From: Streptomyces sp. NBC_01198
Lineage (GTDB): Bacteria > Actinomycetota > Actinomycetes > Streptomycetales > Streptomycetaceae
Length of the DNA stretch: 64,000 bases
NCBI RefSeq assembly: GCF_036010485.1
Contig: NZ_CP108568.1
Coordinates: 1,860,001 to 1,924,000 of the forward strand
Direction: 5' to 3'
Of the stretch, positions 57,243 to 64,000 are shown piece by piece (the first letter of the stretch is position 1; each line of letters starts with the position of its first letter). Under the pieces are notes generated by a model. It saw only the letters and a program-made list of their open reading frames with translations. It had not been told where the DNA came from and did no database searches. The position numbers and the translations under genes were made by a program.

Positions 57243-57450
57243 AGTCGTTGCTGCCCGCGCGTAGATCCCCGAAGGTGGTGAAGCGGAAGGCGGCCCGCTC
57301 CCGTCCTGGGCGGGTGCGGAAGGTGCCGCGCACCGGGGCGGCGCCACCGTGCGCGGCCTCGTAGACGTAGGAGGTGTCGGGGCGCATCCCGCGCAGGGCC
57401 GCACGGTGGGTGTAGGTCTCGACCTTGTTCAGACCGTCGGCATAGACCCT
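57243..57450 (-). pseudogene. PhoD/purple acid phosphatase-like N-terminal fragment
   Basis: Minus-strand codons give L-R-G-M-R-P-D-T-S-Y-V-Y-E-A and G-A-A-P-V-R-G-T-F-R-T then F-R-F-T-T-F-G-D-L-R, the Ig-like N-terminal domain of PhoD-type phosphatases leading into the metallophosphoesterase strand. The catalytic domain is absent: it is cut by the ZIP remnant on one side and the TniB remnant on the other. Confidence 0.5.
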
Positions 57451-58200
57451 GTCGCTGCTGCGGCGCGACGACTACGACAGCTACCAGCAGATGACCAACG
57501 TCAACCTGCCGCTGCCGCAGACCCCCATGGCACAGAAGGTGTCCCGGCTCATCGACCGCCGGCTCAGCGCGAACACCCGCAAGAAGGGGGACCCGACACG
57601 GGCCGGCATCACGGTCAGCGGCTGGGGCCGGCACGGGAAGACCGCCACCGTCTGCAGGGTCGTCGCCGCGTTCGAGGACCGGTGGCTGCGGCCGCACAAC
57701 CCGGTCAACCCGGCGTCCGTCGCGGGCACGGTGAACCTCCACTCGCCGGTCGCCTACGTCCAGGCCCCGGTCACCGCGACACCGAAGAGCACCTGCGTCA
57801 CCATCTTGAGCTTCTTCAAGGCACCCGCCCGGAGCCTGAGCCGGGCCCTCATGGGCCTGGACGTCACCTTGATCCTCACCGGGGTGAACATCCCGGGCAC
57901 CGGACTGCTCCGCGAAGCACGCTGGCACTCCAAGCAGCGCTCCTGGGTGATGCCGCCGCTGGAGTCCGCCCGCGTTCACGGTCTGGAGGTCATCCAGACC
58001 CAGCGGCGTTTCGAGCTCGGGGAACTCGACCGGTTCCGCTCCACCGCAGCGTCCGGGATCCAGGCGTTCGTGGACCAGCTCCAGGGCGTCGAGGAACACC
58101 TGCGGCTGCTGGACGCACGCGCCGGGATGCTCACCGAAGGGACCATGCCCGAGTACCTGATGCGCCGAACCAGCGGGGTCGTGGCCGCCCGGGGAAGAAT
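57446..58200 (+). pseudogene. TniB-like transposon ATPase remnant
   Basis: The frame containing ATG 57491 reads like an actinobacterial TniB ATPase: the P-loop G-W-G-R-H-G-K-T near 57630, Q-A-P-V-T-A-T-P-K-S-T-C, then V-T-L-I-L-T-G-V-N-I-P-G-T-G-L-L-R and M-P-E-Y-L-M-R-R-T. The stretch that should carry Walker B (an L-D-D-I-T-R-L type motif) between the two halves is missing, which I estimate as about 50 residues. After R-R-T-S-G-V-V the family similarity stops. This marks an old Tn7/Tn5053-like transposon. Confidence 0.55.
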
Positions 58201-58642
58201 CCGCCCCTGGAGGAGCGCCTGCACGGTCGCCGAGCCGATCCACCCCTGCTGTTCCAACGTCTCACCGACCACGTTGCCGGCCAGCCGCCCGTGGACTGCC
58301 CCGCCCGACGCAAGCGCTTCGCGAACTGGACGCTCTCCGAGCCGGACATGCAGAAGATCGTCGAGAACTATCCCGGCAGACGCCGATTCATCGTCGGCGG
58401 CTCACAGAGGGGGCGCGGATCCGCACCGGCTTCGCCGCCCTGATCTGGTGCCGGCTCACCGGCAGCAAATGGTGCCGGGCGCCGGACCTGCAACCGCTCC
58501 CCATCCGGGGAGTCGACGTGGTCGATTCCGCGGTCATCCACCCACTCCAAGGCCGCAATCCAGCGCATCAACCCCTCTACACCTACCTCCACTACCTCCT
58601 GCCGGACTACGCCAGCACAGTCCTCAGCCACGCGGATCCGTG
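58200..58642 (+). pseudogene. Frameshifted remnant behind TniB, possibly its partner (TniQ-like)
   Basis: One frame gives P-P-L-L-F-Q-R-L-T-D-H-V and R-F-A-N-W-T-L-S-E-P-D-M-Q up to about 58400. Continuation in another frame gives R-L-T-E-G-A-R-I-R-T-G-F-A-A-L-I-W-C-R-L-T-G and ends at a TGA near 58642. The joint reads as one protein with a frameshift. In TniB-type transposons a TniQ gene usually follows, so I suggest that, but I cannot recognise the family securely. Confidence 0.35.
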
Positions 58643-58796
58643 ATCGAAGGCTGCCGCTCGGCGGAGCTACCCGTTCCAGGTCCATGACGAAGCACTGCGG
58701 ACCCTGGGGCAAGCAGCACAGTTGGCAGGTCACCACCTTGGTCGCCATCGCCGCTGATGCTGCGCTGTGGGTAGTTGGCGGAGTGATCAGCTGTGG

Positions 58797-60050
58797 TCAA
58801 CGGCTGCGGGGCCGTCGTCCCGGTCGGCGGCGTGCGGCTCCGGTGGCTGTCCACGGTGCGATGAGCGCGGCGGCCATGGAGACGGAGGCCAGGAGGAAGA
58901 AGAGTGGTCCGTATCCGCTGAGGGGCGCGACCAGGGCGGCGCCGGCGAACGGTGCGAGGGCTGCGGCGGTGGTTGCGGGTGCCGCGAGGAGTCCGGACAG
59001 GCGCCCGTAGTGGGTGGTGCCCCAGCGGTCGGTGACAGCGGTGGCCTGGAGGAGGGTGAGGTTGCCGCGGACCATGCCGGCCGCGACCGACACGGCGAGG
59101 ATCAGGGCGTACGGGCCGGGGACGGCGGCGAAGGCGGCGGTGGTCAGTGCGCCGAGGGCGACCAGGATCGTTGCGCGGGCCGTGGCGGTGGTGCGCCGGG
59201 CGATCGCGGCGTACAGGGTGCGGCCGGCAGTTTGTCCTGCGCCGCCGATGCCCAGTGCCCAGGCAGCCTGGGTGGTGGTGTATCCGCGTTCCAGGAGGAG
59301 GGGGACGAGGGCGATGACGACGGCGTACATCGCGAAGCCCGACAGGGTGAAGGCGGCGGCGAGCAGCAGGAACGGCCGGCTGCGCCCGATCTCGGCAGCA
59401 CCTGCGGCCGTTTGTGCAGGGCTGGTTGGGGCGTCGGGCCAGGGTGCGCGCAGGGCCAGGGCGTGGGCGGGGATGGTGATGGCGGCGAGGGTGCCGGCGA
59501 GCACGAGGTAGGTGTTGCGCCAGGACAGGTGGTCGGCGAGGGCGGCCGTGAGGGGTGCGAAGACGGTGGAGGCGAGGCCGCCAGCGAGGGTGACGGTGGT
59601 CAGGGCGCGGATGTGGTCGGGTCTCCACCAGCGGGTGAGGGCGGCGAAGGCGGGCTGGTAGAAGGTGGCGGCCATCGCGAGTCCGGCCAGCAGCCAACCG
59701 GCGATGAAGACGGGGAGGTTGGGTGCGGTGGCCACGATGAGGATGCTGAGCACGCCCAGGCCCGAGCCGGCGGTCATCACGGTGCGGGGGCCGTGCTGGT
59801 CGATGATCCGGCCGACCCGTATTCCGGCGATCGCGGAGACGAGCAGGGCGGCGGAGAACGCCGCGGTGGTCGCGCCGGCCGGCCAGCCGGTGGCGTGGGT
59901 GATCTGCGGGTTCAGCACGGGGAAGGCGTAGTAGACGATGCCCCAGCTGGTGATCTGGGTGGCGCACAGCGCCGGCAGCGCGGCGCGGGGCCGCGACCGG
60001 TCCCCCGTTCCGGTCGCGGCCCCGCGCTGGGGGGTGTTGATGTGGGTCAC
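58797..60050 (-). CDS. MFS transporter of the arsenic cluster
   Basis: A 417-residue 12-helix major facilitator. The region R-V-G-R-I-I-D-Q-H-G-P-R matches motif A. The helices are rich in A, G and L, with long T-A and A-A-L runs. GTG 60050 overlaps the flavoprotein stop by GTGA. MFS proteins in streptomycete ars clusters are thought to export organoarsenicals or related compounds, but the substrate is unknown. The chain shows no visible deletion. Confidence 0.78.
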   Translation of the reverse strand: MTHINTPQRGAATGTGDRSRPRAALPALCATQITSWGIVYYAFPVLNPQITHATGWPAGATTAAFSAALLVSAIAGIRVGRIIDQHGPRTVMTAGSGLGVLSILIVATAPNLPVFIAGWLLAGLAMAATFYQPAFAALTRWWRPDHIRALTTVTLAGGLASTVFAPLTAALADHLSWRNTYLVLAGTLAAITIPAHALALRAPWPDAPTSPAQTAAGAAEIGRSRPFLLLAAAFTLSGFAMYAVVIALVPLLLERGYTTTQAAWALGIGGAGQTAGRTLYAAIARRTTATARATILVALGALTTAAFAAVPGPYALILAVSVAAGMVRGNLTLLQATAVTDRWGTTHYGRLSGLLAAPATTAAALAPFAGAALVAPLSGYGPLFFLLASVSMAAALIAPWTATGAARRRPGRRPRSR

Positions 60051-60538
60051 GAGCTGCAGCAGCCGCCCGCCCGCGCCTCTTCGGCGGCCGCTGCGGTGGG
60101 TGCGCCGACGCCGAGCTGGACGAGGGCGGGCGCCGGGGCGCAGCACCCTGCGCCGTCGGCTCCTTCGGCGGCCGGGGTGTCGAAGAGGCCGGCGCCGCCG
60201 CAGACTCCAGTCTCGGGGAGGGTGAGTTCGACGCGGTCGGCGGATTCGAGGTCGCCGGCGATGGCGGCGGCGATGGAGCGGACCTGCTCGTAGCCGGTCA
60301 TGGCCAGGAAGGTCGGGGCGCGGCCGTAGGACTTCATGCCGGCCAGGTACAGGCCGCTTTCGGGGTGGGACAGCTCGCGGTGGCCGTGGGGGTAGACGGT
60401 GCCGCAGGAGTGCTGGTTGGGGTCGATCAGCGGGGCCAGCGGGGTGATGTCCCGCTCGATGAGCTGGGCGGCTGCCGCCAGGCCGATCGGGTCAGCGCCG
60501 ATCACGACGACGGGCAGGGCTTGGGTGGATGCGTTCAC
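60047..60538 (-). pseudogene. Arsenic-cluster flavoprotein with a large in-frame internal deletion
   Basis: Only 163 residues. The N-terminal strand V-V-V-I-G-A-D-P-I-G-L is a nucleotide-binding motif with its second glycine changed to Asp. It then joins at T-P-L-A-P-L-I-D-P-N directly to the C-terminal part (S-C-G-T-V, G-M-K-S-Y-G-R-A-P-T-F and the Cys-Cys tail G-G-C-C-S-S). Full-length members of this family are, as I remember, about 450 residues, so about 300 residues are missing without a frameshift. GTG 60538 has GGGGAG. It might still make a small Cys-rich protein. Confidence 0.6.
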
Positions 60539-60556
60539 GACAGGCTCCCCATTGTC

Positions 60557-60630
60557 TCGACAGTTATCGATGCCTGGTGCCGCCACGATGACACCCTGAA
60601 TCGACGAACGTCAACATAGACATCTGTCGA
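60557..60630. promoter_or_regulatory. Two inverted operator-like boxes in the divergent ars promoter
   Basis: TCGACAGTTATCGAT (60557-60571) and, in reverse orientation, TCGACAGATGTCTAT (minus strand of 60616-60630) agree at 12 of 15 positions. They flank the promoter region between the flavoprotein and the ArsR/GNAT remnant. A related TCGACTGATGTC lies at 63072-63083 in arsR. ArsR is the likely binder. Confidence 0.5.
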
Positions 60631-60648
60631 AGCGAGAGGGATGGGGCC

Positions 60649-60772
60649 ATGCCCACGAAGATGCCGCCGCTGCTGGAGCCGGAGGCCGTGGCCCTGTGCT
60701 GCCCGCCTCTGTCCGAGCGCCCGCTGACGGCGCAGGAGGCCGAGCGGACCGCGGTCATGTTCAAGGCATCGA
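60649..60772 (+). pseudogene. N-terminal fragment of an ArsR-type repressor
   Basis: ATG 60649 begins a chain with A-L-C-C-P-P-L-S-E-R-P-L-T-A-Q-E-A-E-R-T-A-V-M-F-K-A, the Cys-Cys N-terminus of the actinobacterial ArsR group. After about 41 residues, before the DNA-binding helix, the sequence jumps into a GNAT gene in another frame at CAAGGC. The rest of the repressor is lost. Confidence 0.6.
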
Positions 60773-61193
60773 CGAGGGCAACGCCACTTTCGAGACCACC
60801 GCGCCGACGTGGGCGCAGTGCGACGCCGCGAAGCTGCTCGGGCACCGCTTCGCCGCGCTCGACACCGACGGCAGGCTGCTCGGCTGGGACGCCGCCGCCC
60901 GCGTCTCGGAGCGCCGCGCGTACGCAGGCGTCGTCGAGCACTCCGTCTACGTCCACCCCGCCGCCTGCGGCCGCGGTGTCGCCGGGCAGCTCCTGGCCGC
61001 GCTGATCCACTCGACGGAGGCGGCGGGGATCTGGACGATCCAGTCCGGGATCTTCCCCGAGAACGCCGCCAGCCTCGCCGTCCACACGCGGGCCGGCTTC
61101 CGGGTCATCGGCACCCGCGAGCGCGTCGGCCGCCACCACGACGTGTGGCGCAACGTCGTGCTGGTGGAGCGCCGCAGCCCGCGGATCACCTGA
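60765..61193 (+). pseudogene. GNAT N-acetyltransferase fragment (ArsN/phosphinothricin acetyltransferase-like)
   Basis: The frame from about 60765 gives Q-G-I-D-E-G-N-A-T-F-E-T-T, then H-S-V-Y-V-H-P-A-A-C-G-R-G-V-A-G (acetyl-CoA motif) and I-Q-S-G-I-F-P-E-N-A-A-S-L-A-V-H. It matches the PAT/ArsN1 acetyltransferase group but lacks the first about 25 residues (start and first strand). It joins the ArsR fragment at shared bases, so it has no proper start. Intact relatives inactivate trivalent methylated or organoarsenical antibiotics. Confidence 0.6.
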
Positions 61194-61204
61194 GACGACG
61201 TCCC

Positions 61205-61665
61205 GGGCCGACGACGGTTCAGGCGCGGCTGGTCCACCGCGCGGGTGCCGGCGGTGACGATGTGCTCGCGGGCGCCGCGCAGGGCCAGGGAGGCAAGGGG
61301 GGCCAGTGCGGGGCGGAAGCCCGTGCACCAGATGACCGCGTCCGCCTCCGCGACGGTGCCGTCGGCCCATTGCACGCCGCTCCTGGTGAGGCGGGTGAAC
61401 ATCGGCTTGGCGTACAGGAGTCCGGCGTCGCGGGCGGCGCGGACCGGGGGGATGCCGGTCTGGGAGGCATCAAGCGGCCGGGCAGGGAGGAGAACTGTGC
61501 CGGGGAGAACAGGCGCAGGGAGTCCCAGGTGTGCTGCCAGGCCCCGCCCGGTGCCGCCTGGGCGACGAGGATGACGAACACGATGCCCAGGCGGCGATGG
61601 TGGTAGCCGGCGGCAATCCCGGACTGGCCGCCGCCGATCACCACCACACCCACGGTGCGGGTCAC
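61205..61665 (-). pseudogene. ArsO-like flavin monooxygenase, deleted and truncated
   Basis: GTG 61665 (overlapping the acr3 stop by GTGA) starts V-V-V-I-G-G-G-Q-S-G-I-A-A-G-Y and W-Q-H-T-W-D-S-L-R-L-F-S-P-A, typical of ArsO. After P-G-R-L near 61475 the frame changes and the text resumes at Y-A-K-P-M-F-T-R-L, A-V-I-W-C-T-G-F-R-P-A-L and ends at V-D-Q-P-R-L, without the C-terminal helix. The central nucleotide-binding part is missing. It cannot encode a full enzyme. Confidence 0.65.
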
Positions 61666-62783
61666 GGTGCCGTCGTCACCGCGTCCGCAGCGAACCTCTT
61701 GCGCCAGGCGAGTGCGACGTAGACCAGGCCGATCAGGACCGGTACTTCGATCAGCGGGCCGACGACGCCGGACAGGGCCTGGCCGGAGGTGACGCCGAAG
61801 GTGGCGATGGCGACCGCGATGGCCAGCTCGAAGTTGTTGCCCGCCGCGGTGAACGCCAGTGTCGCGGTCCGGTCGTAGACCAGTCCCAGGCCCTTGCCGA
61901 GGAGGAACGCGCCGAAGAACATGATCGCGAAGTAGACGAGCAGCGGCAGGGCGATGCGGGCGACGTCGCCGGGCTGGTGGGTGATCGTCTTTCCCTGGAG
62001 GGCGAAGAGGATGACGATCGTGAACAGCAACCCGTACAGCGCCCACGGCCCGATCCGCGGCAGGAACTTGGTCTCGTAGCTCTCGCGGCCCATCTTCTGC
62101 TCGCCGATCCGGCGGGTCAGGAACCCGGCCAGCAGCGGGATGCCGAGGAACACCACGACGTTGACCGCGATCTTCCACACCGGCACGTTCAGGCCCTGGC
62201 CGTCGCCGAGCCCGAGCCACCTCGGCAGGCCGTCGAGGTAGAGCCAGCCCAGCAGGCTGAACGCGAGGACCTGGAAGACGGAGTTCAGCGCGACCAGGAC
62301 GGCTGCTGCCTCCCGGTCGCCGCAGGCGAGGTCGTTCCAGATGATGACCATGGCGATGCAGCGGGCCAGGCCGACGATGATCAGGCCGGTGCGGTAGGCG
62401 GGCAGGTCCGACAGGAAGATCCATGCCAGGGCGAACATCACCGCCGGCCCAACGATCCAGTTGATGACCAGCGAGGAGACCATCAGCTTCTTGTCGCCGG
62501 TGACGCGGTCGAGGCGGTCGTAGCGGACCTTGGCCAGCACCGGATACATCATGATCAGCAGGCCGACCGCGATGGGCAGGGAGACACCGCCGATCTCCAC
62601 CTTGGCCAGGGCGCTGTTCAGCCCGGGGATCGCCCGGCCCAGACCGATCCCGACGCCCATGGCGATCAGGACCCACACCGCGAGGAAGCGGTCCAGGGTG
62701 GAGAGCTTTCTGACGATCGAGTCCTCCCCGGCAACCGGGGCGGCGCCTTGGGCGGGGGCGGTGGTGGACTCGGTGGAGGTCAC
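61662..62783 (-). CDS. arsB: Arsenite efflux permease ACR3
   Basis: A 373-residue ten-helix ACR3-type arsenite antiporter. The essential cysteine is in A-R-C-I-A-M-V-I-I-W-N-D near residue 140, and the essential glutamate in G-N-N-F-E-L-A-I-A near 310. It pumps As(OH)3 out of the cell. GTG 62783 overlaps the arsR stop by GTGA, so arsR and acr3 are one operon. It appears intact, so the cluster should still give arsenite efflux. Confidence 0.93.
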   Translation of the reverse strand: MTSTESTTAPAQGAAPVAGEDSIVRKLSTLDRFLAVWVLIAMGVGIGLGRAIPGLNSALAKVEIGGVSLPIAVGLLIMMYPVLAKVRYDRLDRVTGDKKLMVSSLVINWIVGPAVMFALAWIFLSDLPAYRTGLIIVGLARCIAMVIIWNDLACGDREAAAVLVALNSVFQVLAFSLLGWLYLDGLPRWLGLGDGQGLNVPVWKIAVNVVVFLGIPLLAGFLTRRIGEQKMGRESYETKFLPRIGPWALYGLLFTIVILFALQGKTITHQPGDVARIALPLLVYFAIMFFGAFLLGKGLGLVYDRTATLAFTAAGNNFELAIAVAIATFGVTSGQALSGVVGPLIEVPVLIGLVYVALAWRKRFAADAVTTAP

Positions 62784-63088
62784 GGGCAGGCCCTCTTGTT
62801 CTCGGCAGCGGTACGGGCGGACTCGGCGAGCGCAGCGAACTGCTCGGACAGCCCGGCCAGGACCTCGGGACGCAGCTTGTAGTAGACGAACCGGCCGCAG
62901 GGCTCGGTGTCCACCACCCCGGCCTCGCGCAGGACCTTCATGTGGTTGGACAGGTTGGTCTGCTTGGCGCCCGTCTCCTCGACCAGGTGCGTGGTGCACA
63001 GGGTCTCGCGGGCGAGCAGGGTCACGATTCTCAGCCTGAGCGGATCGGCCAGAACCCGGATCAGATCAGTGTCGACTGATGTCATCAT
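62780..63088 (-). CDS. arsR: ArsR-family arsenic-responsive repressor
   Basis: A 102-residue winged-helix repressor. The recognition helix lies in T-N-L-S-N-H-M-K-V-L. Cysteines at 31 (T-L-C-T-T-H), 64 (E-P-C-G-R-F) and 101 could bind As(III), and this pattern differs from the E. coli ELCVCDL site. The beta hairpin has G-R-F-V-Y-Y-K-L. First gene of the arsR-acr3 operon. ATG 63088 is leaderless (CAGTAT 6 bases upstream), and the perfect repeat ATCAGT-N4-ACTGAT (63065-63080) lies within its first codons. Confidence 0.9.
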   Translation of the reverse strand: MMTSVDTDLIRVLADPLRLRIVTLLARETLCTTHLVEETGAKQTNLSNHMKVLREAGVVDTEPCGRFVYYKLRPEVLAGLSEQFAALAESARTAAENKRACP

Positions 63089-63108
63089 GGGCTGATACTG
63101 TCACATCA
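63065..63108. promoter_or_regulatory. arsR promoter and operator-like repeats
   Basis: Minus-strand CAGTAT (63100-63095) is a leaderless -10 for arsR. ATCAGTGTCGACTGAT (63065-63080) is a perfect 6-4-6 inverted repeat inside codons 3-8. TCGACTGATGTC (63072-63083) resembles the boxes at 60557-60630. TGAT-N8-ATCA (63093-63108) brackets the -10. Confidence 0.45.
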
Positions 63109-63162
63109 CTCGGCACTGACACCAGTGCGAGCTGAACTGTTGGGCCCGTCGAGAGGGTACCC

Positions 63163-63671
63163 ATGTCCGTCTCACCACCGCCCGCCTGGCCCGACGAGCG
63201 GCTCCACACCGGAGCCGCCCGCCTCGCCGCCCGCCACCAGGGCCACTTCTCGGCGGAGACCGTGCAGCAACTGCTCCCCGACTCCTACCGGCTCCTCGCC
63301 GACAGTGCCCGGGGTCCGCACCCACCTGGTGGTACCGGCCGAGCGCCTCACCGGTGAGCGGCTCAACGCCCTGGCCCACACCCGGACGCCGGACATCGGC
63401 GGGGCCGTGCGGGTGCTGTTCCTGTGCGGGCAGGGCGCCGGCCGCTCCCAGCTGGCCGCCGCCCTGCCCGCCCACCGGCGTGGTCATCGAGGCCGCCGAC
63501 TACGTGATCACCATGGGCTGCGGCGACGCCTGCCCCGTGGTCCCGGGCCGGCACTACCTGGACTGGGACGTCGCCGACCCCGACGGTGCAACCCTCGGCA
63601 CCGTACGCGAAATCCGCGACGCCATCGACGCCCGCGTCACCGACCTGCCGGCCGCCCTCCCCGGCGCCTGA
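63163..63671 (+). pseudogene. Arsenate reductase ArsC, frameshifted and deleted
   Basis: ATG 63163 starts W-P-D-E-R-L-H-T-G-A-A-R-L-A-A-R-H, a helical N-terminal domain seen before low-molecular-weight ArsC in streptomycetes. An extra G near 63311 shifts the frame, and the text goes on as V-R-T-H-L-V-V and V-L-F-L-C-G-Q-G-A-G-R-S-Q-L (the C-x5-R active-site loop). Near 63475 a stretch is missing and another frame carries A-A-D-Y-V-I-T-M-G-C-G-D-A-C-P and the end. It cannot be translated as one enzyme. Confidence 0.7.
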
Positions 63672-63720
63672 CCGCCCTGCTTTCACCCTCTGCTGATCCA
63701 CTTCATCAAGGGAAGAACGA

Positions 63721-64000
63721 TGTCCGACAAGCCTTCCGTCCTGTTCGTCTGCGTTCACAACGCCGGCCGCTCGCAGATGGCCGCCGCCTGGCTGGCCCAT
63801 CTGGCCGGAGACCGCGTCGAAGTCCGCTCCGCCGGCTCCAACCCGGGCGACGCGGTGAACCCCGCCGCCGTCGCGGCCATGGCCGAGGTCGGCATCGACA
63901 TCTCGACCGAGACCCCCAAGATCCTCACCATCGACGCGGTGCAGGAGTCCGACGTCTGCATCACCATGGGCTGCGGCGACACCTGCCCCGTCTTCCCTGG
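63721..64000 (+). CDS. arsC: Arsenate reductase ArsC (low-molecular-weight phosphatase type), cut by the window end
   Basis: ATG 63721 begins an intact frame of 93 codons to the window edge. The active-site loop C-V-H-N-A-G-R (C-x5-R) is at residues 11-17, followed by R-S-A-G-S-N-P, and T-M-G-C-G-D-T-C-P carries the resolving cysteines near residue 85. This is the thioredoxin-coupled arsenate reductase that feeds arsenite to ACR3. It stands 50 bases behind its broken paralogue, so it is likely the working copy. Confidence 0.92.

Noticed and set aside
56877..57281. An intact small ZIP protein
   Set aside because: Too few helices for transport, and its last codons run into an antisense phosphatase fragment.
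55260..64000. Integration of the island at a tRNA gene
   Set aside because: I saw no tRNA-like cloverleaf or T-loop sequence at the murA side, and the other border is outside the window.

Overview
The window is a GC-rich actinobacterial chromosome segment. Its gene content and order point to Streptomyces or a very close relative: an SAV2148-type HEPN protein, DUF3000, a rok7B7-xylFGH-ngcEFG block, acnA beside a helix-turn-helix MurA, frequent GTG starts, GTGA stop/start overlaps and leaderless -10 boxes. From memory, the order from murA/acnA to the haem genes resembles the SCO5998 to SCO6060 region of S. coelicolor, read in the opposite direction. No alignment was run. The left edge cuts an MMPL transporter and the right edge cuts an arsenate reductase.

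Layout. 1-8.5 kb: MMPL transporter end, a sigma factor with a SnoaL-like tail, an antisense-overlapping STAS protein, an APH-type kinase, an MFS pump and a flavin monooxygenase (each of these last two with one TTA codon), a DEDDh exonuclease and the HEPN protein. 8.7-15.6 kb: glgX-treY-treZ, which debranches glycogen or maltodextrin and converts it to trehalose, followed by a 50-residue zinc-ribbon protein. 15.6-17.5 kb: PPK2 and ZapE. 17.5-24.6 kb: a repeat-rich gap, a RibD-type reductase, murC, msrB, a YkvA protein, a one-chain ABC protein and Pth2. 24.6-29.2 kb: hemY, hemQ and hemE of the coproporphyrin-dependent haem pathway. 29.3-41.6 kb: DUF3000, a conserved NarL-type regulator, RNase D, the fadA-fadB beta-oxidation pair, an SPFH/NlpC pair, a DsbA-fold protein without its cysteines, and dxs.

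41.8-50.2 kb is a sugar-uptake block. xylFGH and ngcEFG flank the ROK regulator. A Rok7B7-like operator lies before xylF and a DasR (dre)-like box overlaps the likely ngcE promoter, so pentose and aminosugar uptake appear to be wired to separate regulators here. 50.6-55.3 kb holds divergent acnA and an XRE-HTH/MurA fusion. Both promoter regions carry a perfect palindrome of the form ATCTC-N6-GAGAT. The fusion protein is therefore a candidate DNA-binding enzyme regulating itself and aconitase.

From about 55.3 kb the conserved core gives way to an accessory island. It holds a COG4705 membrane protein with a palindromic operator, remnants of a ZIP transporter, a phosphatase and a TniB transposon ATPase, then an arsenic-resistance cluster (MFS, flavoprotein, ArsR, GNAT, ArsO, ACR3, ArsR, ArsC, ArsC). 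ACR3, one ArsR, the MFS and the last ArsC look intact. The other arsenic genes carry internal deletions, truncations or frameshifts. Three similar operator-like boxes lie at the two ars promoters. I found no tRNA, rRNA or CRISPR array.
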